6,837 nt of DNA. It comes from Candidatus Peregrinibacteria bacterium (lineage in GTDB: Bacteria; Patescibacteriota; Gracilibacteria; UBA1369; LOWO2-01-FULL-3). The notes under the pieces were generated by a model that was not told the origin of the DNA, did not search any database, and saw only the letters and a list, made by a program, of their open reading frames with translations. The position numbers were made by a program, and so were the translations under genes. The stretch's first letter is position 1; each line of letters starts with the position of its first letter. Below are positions 1 through 4,823 of the stretch, piece by piece. The stretch covers positions 1 through 6,837 of the forward strand of contig PXEC01000008.1 in NCBI GenBank assembly GCA_003566255.1, in the 5' to 3' direction.

Positions 1-60
1 ATTGTAAACACGGGGAAGTCCCGAAACCCCGACTCCAATCAAACGCAAATCCTCCAAATT
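1..60 (-). pseudogene. Second copy of the dinB C-terminal coding end (partial at window edge)
   Basis: Read on the minus strand, this stretch encodes LRLIGVGVSGLPRVYN, matching 13 of 16 residues of LRLIGVGVSGISKVYN near the end of the intact dinB next door. Bases 1-44 align without gaps to 186-229 with 34 identities, including a 14-base identical run (20-33 and 205-218). The frame stays open for a few codons upstream but meets the tRNA at 76, so the rest of a polymerase gene cannot lie directly upstream. It is probably the remnant tail of a second or displaced dinB. The window edge at base 1 hides its stop. The homology is clear by eye; the origin (tandem duplication, gene replacement or insertion) is inference. 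Confidence 0.6.
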
Positions 61-76
61 TCCCCGGGGAAAAATC

Positions 77-152
77 TGGAGCCACTACCCGGATTTGAAC
101 CGGGGACCTCTACTTTACGAAAGTATTGCTCTACCAGCTGAGCTATAGTGGC
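77..152 (-). tRNA. tRNA-Thr (anticodon CGU)
   Basis: The minus strand folds into a full 76-nt cloverleaf. The acceptor stem GCCACTA/TAGTGGC has 7 pairs, the D arm is GCTC/GAGC with the AGCTGGTA loop, and the T arm is CCCGG-TTCAAAT-CCGGG. The variable loop is 5 nt, the discriminator is U and the 3' CCA is encoded. The anticodon loop is TTCGTAA, so the anticodon is CGU (plus-strand bases 117-119) and reads ACG threonine codons. G1-C72 and C2-G71 agree with known threonine identity pairs. One odd point is an A27-G43 mismatch at the top of the anticodon stem. It starts only 3 bases after the dinB stop, so it is probably cut from the dinB transcript; no separate promoter is evident. Confidence 0.96.
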
Positions 153-155
153 TCG

Positions 156-1277
156 TCAGCCGGTATTATCCTCAAAAAGATTCAAATTGTAAACTTTTGA
201 AATCCCCGAAACCCCGACACCGATCAATCTTAATTTAGATATGTCACCGGCCTTGGATAAGAATAATTTTCGTGCTTCCGGAAAAACCTTATCGCTTGTG
301 CAAGCGGATTCGCCAAGATTGAATTGAGCTCCGACATCTTCAAAGAATTTACCTTCGCCCTCATCACTCCGATAATGCCGAACTTTCACAAAAACAACTC
401 GCGCTTTAAGCCCCTCCGATCGCAACCTTGAAAGCGCATTCAAACAAAGTTTCCTTAAATAGTCCAAAGCCTCTTTTTCACTTGAGGGAGGTTTATAAAA
501 AGTGTGCTCTTTTGAAATGGATTTTGGGAGTTCCTTTTCAAAAACAACTTCGGAGTTGTCAATGCCGTTCGCCTTCTTCCAAAGAGGAATAGCTCCCGCC
601 CCGAAAAGCCGGACTACTTCATCGGGTTTAAGGCGAGCGAAATCGGAGATCTTCAAAAAGCCGTACCTTTCAAGAACCGAATAAGTCTTCGGTCCGATTC
701 CCGGAAGGCATTTCAATTCAAGGGGAGCCAAAAAAGCCGCCTCTTTCCCATATGGAACAACGGTTAACTTTTTTGGTTTGTTCATCCCCGAGGCGACTTT
801 TGCAACAGTTTTTCCACTCGCGAGGCCGCCTGAAACGGAAAGCCCCAGTTTTTCATGGACTTCGATTAAAAGTCTTCGGGCCAATGTCTCAGCGGTTTCT
901 CCGGAAAAATCAACGGTTTCCGTTAAGTCCAAAAATCCCTCGTCAATGGACATCATCTCAATTTTTTGTGTGTAGTCCGTGAATATTTTATACATTTTTT
1001 CGGAAAACTCTCTGTAAGCCTTAAAATTACCGGGAAGAACGATGGCACGAGGGCATTTTTTTCTGGCGATATACATCGGCATGGCGGAATGAACTCCGAA
1101 AGCCCTCGCCTCATAACTAGCGGCGGAAACTATGCCGTTATTACCGGAGTCGGAGCCAACAAGAACCGGCTTCCCTTTCAATTTTGGATTTAAGATCTGT
1201 TCCACGCTAGCAAAGAAAGCATCCGCATCCACATGCAGAACATGACGATTTTTTTGTTGAAGATTCAATTCAAACAT
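156..1277 (-). CDS. dinB: DNA polymerase IV (Y-family translesion polymerase)
   Basis: This 373-residue protein has the length and domain order of DinB. The palm begins with the catalytic DAD motif (D17, D19), followed by F22 as the steric gate against ribonucleotides. The fingers contain SYEARAFGVHSAMP (54-67). The second catalytic pair is in SIDEG (D112, E113). A helix-hairpin-helix thumb motif, LPGIGPKT, lies at 191-198. The little-finger domain ends in LIGVGVSG (351-358). The C-terminus YNLNLFED resembles a beta-clamp binding peptide of the QLSLF type with Asn in place of Gln. DinB copies past damaged template bases with low fidelity and is commonly part of the SOS response. Its ATG lies inside the end of the upstream AbrB-like gene (8-base overlap), so the two are probably translated in a coupled way. 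Confidence 0.97.
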   Translation of the reverse strand: MFELNLQQKNRHVLHVDADAFFASVEQILNPKLKGKPVLVGSDSGNNGIVSAASYEARAFGVHSAMPMYIARKKCPRAIVLPGNFKAYREFSEKMYKIFTDYTQKIEMMSIDEGFLDLTETVDFSGETAETLARRLLIEVHEKLGLSVSGGLASGKTVAKVASGMNKPKKLTVVPYGKEAAFLAPLELKCLPGIGPKTYSVLERYGFLKISDFARLKPDEVVRLFGAGAIPLWKKANGIDNSEVVFEKELPKSISKEHTFYKPPSSEKEALDYLRKLCLNALSRLRSEGLKARVVFVKVRHYRSDEGEGKFFEDVGAQFNLGESACTSDKVFPEARKLFLSKAGDISKLRLIGVGVSGISKVYNLNLFEDNTG

Positions 1278-1503
1278 TAAGCATTTTTATCATTTCATCG
1301 GGGGAGATTCCCTTGCCTTCATTATCACGATCCGCGTCAAAAATGACGCTTTCTTGCTCAATTTTATTCAGGTTTACCGGCTTTAAAATAATTTTGTCTT
1401 TACTGATAAGCATGAGAAAATCTTCAGTATTGAATTGTCTTCGCCATTGCTTGGGCAAAGTAACTTGTCCTTTTGTCGTGGCTTTTATGATTTTTGAAGT
1501 CAT
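1270..1503 (-). CDS. AbrB/MazE/SpoVT-like DNA-binding regulator
   Basis: This is a 77-residue protein. Residues 4-42 fit the swapped-hairpin AbrB fold: KIIKATTKGQVTLPKQWRRQF followed by a short helix and the strand pair LMLISKDKIILKP (the first segment spans 21 residues at 4-24; its key elements are KGQVTLP). The C-terminal part is acidic (FDADRDNEGKGISPDE) and ends in a short helix, as in antitoxins that wrap a toxin, but no toxin gene is adjacent. The stop overlaps the dinB start by 8 bases in the same transcript. The likely role is a local repressor of its own operon, through the inverted repeat at the promoter. Family membership is well supported. The role in controlling dinB is inference, and a solitary antitoxin-like remnant is the alternative. 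Confidence 0.85.
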   Translation of the reverse strand: MTSKIIKATTKGQVTLPKQWRRQFNTEDFLMLISKDKIILKPVNLNKIEQESVIFDADRDNEGKGISPDEMIKMLNV

Positions 1504-1522
1504 GATGATAAGCGCTAATAAA

Positions 1523-1553
1523 GTAGTAAAGTAAAAATATCATACTTTGCTAC
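1523..1553. promoter_or_regulatory. Inverted repeat, candidate operator of the AbrB-like/dinB operon
   Basis: GTAGTAAAGTA (1523-1533) and TACTTTGCTAC (1543-1553) are 11-base arms with one mismatch around a 9-base AT-rich spacer. The arm centres are 20 bases apart, about two helical turns, which suits a dimeric or tetrameric repressor. The repeat covers the best -10 candidate of this operon. It lacks the GTRAG-N6-CTCAC pattern seen at lexA, so the bound protein is more likely the AbrB-like product. That assignment is inference. Confidence 0.55.
1539..1544 (-). promoter_or_regulatory. Candidate -10 element for the AbrB-like/dinB operon
   Basis: TATGAT on the minus strand matches 5 of 6 bases of the sigma-70 -10 consensus. 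No good -35 lies at the usual spacing (GAAAAT at 17 bases). Transcription would start near 1531, leaving a leader of roughly 28 bases without a Shine-Dalgarno sequence. The element straddles the inner end of one arm of the inverted repeat, so binding there would block it. Confidence 0.4.
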
Positions 1554-1623
1554 CAGCAAGGATTTTCACCGAGCCGAAATATTCCCAAACTTCTTCTAAA
1601 ACATCGCCGTCTGATTGTCCAAC
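1540..1623 (-). pseudogene. Coding-like tail in the -1 frame of the small basic ORF
   Basis: The -1 frame relative to the small ORF reads VGQSDGDVLEEVWEYFGSV and on to a TGA at 1540-1542, 27 residues with many G-starting and RNY codons, as in real coding sequence. It is preceded immediately by a TAA (1624-1626) and has no start of its own. Joining the upstream frame after its Lys58 to this tail would give one 85-residue protein, as if a single G were missing in the AAG-GTT junction. No classical slippery heptamer is visible, so a mutation or a sequencing indel is likelier than programmed frameshifting. Confidence 0.35.
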
Positions 1624-1796
1624 TTATAGACACCTGTTCTTAGTTTTTTGCGCCATCCTCGGATTCTTTGCCACAAATTGCGTTTCTTTCCGTTGATCGC
1701 TTTTCGCCATCCGAAAGCAGGGTTGACAGTACTTTTGTTCAACCGGACTTTCCCCTTTTTCTTTTGACGTGTGTCAATTGTGAGTGTGATAAACAT
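1596..1796 (-). CDS. Small highly basic protein downstream of lexA, function unknown
   Basis: This 66-codon ORF starts 11 bases after the lexA stop on the same strand, so it would be in the lexA transcript. The product is very rich in Lys and Arg with only two Asp and no Glu. It contains two GWRK motifs (FGWRKAI and RGWRKKL) and no membrane segment or signal peptide. I do not recognise a family. Codons of the RNY type are most frequent in this frame over its first two thirds, which supports coding. Over the last part a different frame looks more coding-like (see 1540-1623), so the 3' end may be shifted by a single-base change. A small SOS-induced accessory protein is possible from position alone. 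A decayed gene is the alternative. Confidence 0.4.
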   Translation of the reverse strand: MFITLTIDTRQKKKGKVRLNKSTVNPAFGWRKAINGKKRNLWQRIRGWRKKLRTGVYKLDNQTAMF

Positions 1797-1807
1797 GGTT
1801 TATATGG

Positions 1808-2428
1808 TTAACAGTATCGCCTTATCAAGGTCTTTACAACTCCCTGAACCCTCAATTCGGTTTCCGGGTAAATGTCTTCATAAGATTTGTTTTCGGCCTT
1901 CAGATAGACCTTATCCCCTTTTTTAACAAACCTCTTCAACGTGTTTTGATTATCCACCAGGGCAACAACTATATCTCCGTCACGGGGAGTTCTCTTCGCG
2001 TCCGCAACAACAAGATCTCCTTCAAAAATTCCCGCGTCAATCATACTGTTTCCAGTGACTTGCAAAATAAAATGGTTTTCCGCGGAGTCCGCCAAGTCTT
2101 CTCCGACATCCATCCAACTATCAATATATTCGTCGGTAAGAACGGGTCCTCCGGCGGGGATAGCTCCCAAGACGGGCAATTTAACAGTTCCCGTGGCGGA
2201 AAGCTTTTCCTTGACCGATCTAAGAAGTCCGATTCCGCGCGGAGTATCATCTTTCTCAATAAATCCTTTTTCCTTAAGCGCGTTCAAATGCTTCAAAATA
2301 CTGTTGTCCGAACTGACCCCGAAATGTTCCCGCATCTCCCTCAAAGTGGGGGATTTGCCGTAAGCGAGTTGATACTCCTCTATGAATTTCAACACCGCTT
2401 CCTGTTTTTCCGTAAGATGTTCAGGCAT
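1808..2428 (-). CDS. lexA: LexA repressor (SOS regulator, self-cleaving)
   Basis: This 206-residue protein starts MPEHLTEKQEAVL. The N-terminal winged helix-turn-helix (about 26-56) contains SPTLREMREHFGVSS and KHLNALKEKGFI. The C-terminal S24 peptidase-like domain holds the cleavage site A92-G93 in IPAGGP, nucleophile S128 in TGNSM and general base K165 in TLKRF, so RecA-stimulated self-cleavage should be intact. LexA represses DNA damage genes until RecA-ssDNA filaments trigger its autolysis. I chose the ATG at 2426-2428. A longer reading frame reaches a GTG at 2455, but that lies inside an operator and at the expected transcription start, and LexA proteins normally begin close to LT-(E/R)-(K/R)-Q. 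The promoter carries two candidate LexA sites, implying autoregulation. Confidence 0.96.
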   Translation of the reverse strand: MPEHLTEKQEAVLKFIEEYQLAYGKSPTLREMREHFGVSSDNSILKHLNALKEKGFIEKDDTPRGIGLLRSVKEKLSATGTVKLPVLGAIPAGGPVLTDEYIDSWMDVGEDLADSAENHFILQVTGNSMIDAGIFEGDLVVADAKRTPRDGDIVVALVDNQNTLKRFVKKGDKVYLKAENKSYEDIYPETELRVQGVVKTLIRRYC

Positions 2429-2443
2429 AAGTAAATGGTTAAA

Positions 2444-2459
2444 GTAAGTGTACACTCAC
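2444..2459. promoter_or_regulatory. Candidate LexA operator over the lexA transcription start
   Basis: GTAAG-TGTACA-CTCAC is an inverted repeat with one arm mismatch (GTAAG against GTGAG) around a fully palindromic TGTACA. It lies just downstream of the lexA -10, where transcription should begin. Its centre is 24 bases from that of the second site. It does not match the CTGT-N8-ACAG or GAAC-N4-GTTC type SOS boxes. Confidence 0.65.
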
Positions 2460-2460
2460 C

Positions 2461-2489
2461 ATATTAGGTGAGCATTTACTCACTGTCAA
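2461..2489 (-). promoter_or_regulatory. lexA promoter (-35 TTGACA, 17-base spacer, -10 TAATAT)
   Basis: On the minus strand the perfect -35 TTGACA occupies 2484-2489 and TAATAT (4 of 6 to consensus) occupies 2461-2466, exactly 17 bases apart. Start of transcription is expected near 2453-2455, giving a leader of about 25 bases to the lexA ATG. The spacer is filled by one inverted repeat and a second follows the -10, a layout in which a bound repressor would exclude RNA polymerase. Confidence 0.75.
2468..2483. promoter_or_regulatory. Candidate LexA operator in the lexA promoter spacer
   Basis: GTGAG-CATTTA-CTCAC is a perfect 5-base inverted repeat with a 6-base centre, lying between the -35 and -10 of lexA. 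With the site at 2444-2459 it makes four alternating half-sites beginning at 2444, 2455, 2468 and 2479. The inner two also form CTCACC-ATATTA-GGTGAG around the -10 itself. The half-site differs from known SOS boxes I can name. Assignment to LexA rests on position. Confidence 0.7.
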
Positions 2490-2492
2490 TAC

Positions 2493-2508
2493 TTTTTTTA
2501 AAAAAAAA
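2493..2508. promoter_or_regulatory. T7A9 tract upstream of the lexA -35 (UP-element-like)
   Basis: Seven T followed by nine A begin 4 bases beyond the -35 of lexA, where the alpha subunit C-terminal domains contact A/T-rich UP elements. The tract is also likely to be intrinsically bent. It lies in the lexA/permease divergent gap, so it could affect both directions. Function is inferred from position and composition only. Confidence 0.4.
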
Positions 2509-2534
2509 TGAAATCGCACGCACGCGGCTCTTTG

Positions 2535-2543
2535 TGGTAACAT
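2535..2543 (+). promoter_or_regulatory. Candidate extended -10 for the permease/MFS operon
   Basis: TGG-TAACAT resembles an extended -10 (TGn plus 4 of 6 consensus bases). No -35 is visible upstream. Transcription would start about 1-3 bases before the ATG at 2552, so the mRNA would be leaderless or nearly so. This fits the absence of a Shine-Dalgarno sequence there. The LexA-type sites end about 50 bases before this element, so direct LexA block is doubtful. Confidence 0.35.
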
Positions 2544-2551
2544 CAAAAACG

Positions 2552-3475
2552 ATGATTCAAATTCTTATAGTTATCGCGCCGTTATTCTTAATTATTTTCG
2601 CTAGCGCGATACTCCAAAAATTCAAAAATCTGGGGGCGGACTGGCAAAAAGTTTTAAATGAATTCGCTTTAAAAATCGGTTTGCCCGTTTTAATTTTTAC
2701 AGCGCTTGTGGGAACAAAATTTTCTTTCACGGAGGAAGCGCCCCTGATAATAGCAAATTCAGCCCTGATTATCGCCAGTTTTATATTAGTATTTTTAATC
2801 GGGAAAATTTTCCGCATAAAAAAACAAACACTAAAAACACTATTTATCTGTTTCGCATTTGGGAACGTCGCATATCTTGGGATACCGGTTCTAATACAGG
2901 TTTCGGGAGAAGAAATACTTCCCACGGCAAGTTTGATAGTGGCGATTTACCTGTTTTGGATATTTACAATAGGAATTGGATACTTGGATTATTCAATCAA
3001 AGAAAAAACCGAAGACATAATTAAAGACATAATAAAAGGCCTGATAAAAAACCCCCTATTGATAGCGGTGGTTTTAGGATTGGTTGTCGGAAGCCTGAAC
3101 ATAACGATGCCAACGATTCTGACAAAATCACTGGACATGATAAGCGCGTCCGTAACGCCGACAGTTCTCATCGTGATAGGTCTTTTTATAGGAAGCTCCA
3201 AGATCGGAAAATTGTCCGAATGGTCACCGGTACTCCTTTTTTCAGCGATAACATTAATGGCTCTTCCGGCGATTTTTTACTTCGGACTAAAGCTTCTCGG
3301 CATATCTCCCGCTCAATTCTCAAGTTCGATAATACAGGCCGCGATGCCTTTGGCCATAACCCCATTCGCGCTAGCGGACAAATATAAACTAAACAAAACA
3401 TTCATCGCCAGATCGGTAGTTTTAAGCACTATTCTTGCAGCAGTTTCACTTCCTTTTTGGGCTTCGATTTTGTAA
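2552..3475 (+). CDS. AEC (auxin efflux carrier) family permease
   Basis: This 307-residue integral membrane protein has about ten hydrophobic segments, beginning with MIQILIVIAPLFLIIFASAI. The signature FGNVAYLGIPV (103-113), with N105, G110 and P112, and the late segment QAAMPLAITPFALADKY (262-278) match the Mem_trans/AEC pattern, in two homologous halves around a charged cytosolic linker (148-166, rich in Lys, Glu and Asp). Bacterial AEC members export or import small organic anions such as malate or amino-acid-like compounds; the substrate here cannot be read from sequence. The frame opens upstream to a GTG at 2468, but that lies inside the lexA promoter, and the extra 28 residues are not family-like, so the ATG at 2552 is preferred. 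It is followed closely by an MFS gene. Confidence 0.88.
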   Translation: MIQILIVIAPLFLIIFASAILQKFKNLGADWQKVLNEFALKIGLPVLIFTALVGTKFSFTEEAPLIIANSALIIASFILVFLIGKIFRIKKQTLKTLFICFAFGNVAYLGIPVLIQVSGEEILPTASLIVAIYLFWIFTIGIGYLDYSIKEKTEDIIKDIIKGLIKNPLLIAVVLGLVVGSLNITMPTILTKSLDMISASVTPTVLIVIGLFIGSSKIGKLSEWSPVLLFSAITLMALPAIFYFGLKLLGISPAQFSSSIIQAAMPLAITPFALADKYKLNKTFIARSVVLSTILAAVSLPFWASIL

Positions 3476-3489
3476 AATCCACAAAAATC

Positions 3490-4671
3490 GTGAATAAAAA
3501 AGAAACAAAATACAGATCAAACAAATGGAAAATCGCATTATCGATGATAACAAGCGACTCCTCTTTCATAATAGGAATATTCGTCGTCTATATGTTGCTG
3601 ATAGGATTATCTCTTGCGGAAGTTTCAATAGTTATATCGGGGTATTTGATTTTTTCATCAATAGGGCAAATTCCTTCGGGAATATTCGCGGACAGGCACG
3701 GATACAAAAATGCGATGATAATCGGGAGTTTGATATTCTTGGGAGGGCTGATTTTATTTACTTTTGCCAAAGATTTTTATTGGTTTTTGGGAGGATATTC
3801 TTTGATGGGATTCGGCTCTGCGATGAAGCAAGGTGCGGATCATGCACTTTTGTATGAAGGAATGAAGAACGATAAAGAAGAAAAAAACTTCAAAAAAACT
3901 GTCGGGAGACTTGATTTCTACACAAACATTTTCTGGGCGATAGCTGCCGTAAGCGGAGGAATTTTGTATGTAGTCAACGAACGCTTGCCTTTTTATGCCG
4001 AGATAGTCTTGGTCGCGATAGGAATAATAATCCTGATTACCGCCAAAGAACCGGAAAAAGAGAAAAAACATTTTCCAATTCCGGCCCAAGTAAAAGCAAG
4101 CATGAAAAAAGCATTCAAAACGCCAAATTTTTCCAAGATATTTTTATTTTCAGCCTTGATAGGAAGCATAGCACTTACAACATTTCAGTATCTTCAGCCC
4201 TTATATAAATCACTGGAAATAAACGAAGCCTATTTTGGATTACTGGCGGCCGCCGCAATGGTAGTTAGAGGAATAGGGTCATGGAGCGCGGAAAAAGTTG
4301 GAAAAATGTTTTCCATAGACAAATACATGGTGTTGCATGCCTCAATATTCGGATTATTTTTGATATTGATTCAAAGAACTTCAATGCTTGTTTTTGTTTT
4401 TGCGATAATAGGAGTTTTTTATTTTTTAAGAGGTTTGTACGGGCCTACGGTAAGCACATACATAAACGACAAAGTGGATTCCTCAAACAGGGCTACGATG
4501 CTCTCCGTAAACAGTCAATTTTTAATGTTAATTAGTTCCGGAAGTTTGTTCTTTACCGGATACATAGCGAACAAATACGATCTGCCAACCGCCTTTTTCG
4601 CAATAAGTATAGCTTCAATGACATTCCTCATACTATACGTCCTCTCTCTGCGAACGGTTGAAGCGGATTAG
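3490..4671 (+). CDS. Major facilitator superfamily (MFS) transporter
   Basis: This 393-residue protein has about 12 membrane segments in two bundles with a charged central loop (KEPEKEKKHF), as in MFS carriers. The loop after segment 2 carries motif A, GIFADRHGYK (64-73). The ends of the protein are short and hydrophilic. The transported compound is unknown; a drug or metabolite exporter is the usual default. The GTG at 3490 lies 14 bases after the permease stop and is preferred. A TTG at 3457 would overlap the permease by 19 bases and add 11 residues, and an ATG at 3544 would cut close to the first membrane segment. None has a Shine-Dalgarno sequence. Same strand and spacing suggest one operon with the AEC permease. 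Confidence 0.87.
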   Translation: MNKKETKYRSNKWKIALSMITSDSSFIIGIFVVYMLLIGLSLAEVSIVISGYLIFSSIGQIPSGIFADRHGYKNAMIIGSLIFLGGLILFTFAKDFYWFLGGYSLMGFGSAMKQGADHALLYEGMKNDKEEKNFKKTVGRLDFYTNIFWAIAAVSGGILYVVNERLPFYAEIVLVAIGIIILITAKEPEKEKKHFPIPAQVKASMKKAFKTPNFSKIFLFSALIGSIALTTFQYLQPLYKSLEINEAYFGLLAAAAMVVRGIGSWSAEKVGKMFSIDKYMVLHASIFGLFLILIQRTSMLVFVFAIIGVFYFLRGLYGPTVSTYINDKVDSSNRATMLSVNSQFLMLISSGSLFFTGYIANKYDLPTAFFAISIASMTFLILYVLSLRTVEAD

Positions 4672-4676
4672 GGAAA

Positions 4677-4823
4677 CTAACCGGTTTTAAAAATATCCGC
4701 CCATTCGTATCCGAAAATCTTCGCAAGCGGCCTTATAAAAACCAATCTCTTATTCGTTGATACATTCTCTGGAGGTTCTATGTCGTGTTTTAAAAAGCTC
4801 TTCAGGGAAACCTCTTCAACTAA
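4677..4823 (-). pseudogene. 49-codon coding-like stretch without a start, between convergent genes
   Basis: Beyond the glycosyltransferase stop, another minus-strand frame reads LVEEVSLKSFLKHDIEPP and ends RPLAKIFGYEWADIFKTG before a TAG at 4677-4679. It looks like the end of a folded protein. No ATG, GTG or TTG occurs in frame between the glycosyltransferase stop and residue 27 of this stretch, and upstream the frame runs into the glycosyltransferase gene without a start before a TGA. It may be the 3' remnant of a gene lost by recombination, or chance. I do not recognise the family. The rest of this 148-base gap shows no strong terminator hairpin. Confidence 0.3.

Noticed and set aside
502..1193. 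Several plus-strand ORFs of 60-76 codons
   Set aside because: All are antisense to dinB, overlap one another and have no recognisable features.
1946..2434. 162-codon plus-strand ORF
   Set aside because: It lies antisense to lexA, whose reading frame and motifs are unmistakable; its product shows no family features.
2429..2455. GTG start at 2455 giving LexA nine extra residues
   Set aside because: The start would sit at the transcription start and inside an operator half-site; the ATG at 2426-2428 gives the usual LexA N-terminus.
2468..2551. GTG start at 2468 giving the AEC permease 28 extra residues
   Set aside because: The added codons cover the lexA promoter and the T/A tract, and the ATG at 2552 begins directly with the first membrane segment typical of the family.
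4672..4819. Bidirectional terminator between the convergent genes
   Set aside because: Only weak pairings (CCGC/GCGG with a 26-base loop) and no stem followed by a clear U-run were seen.
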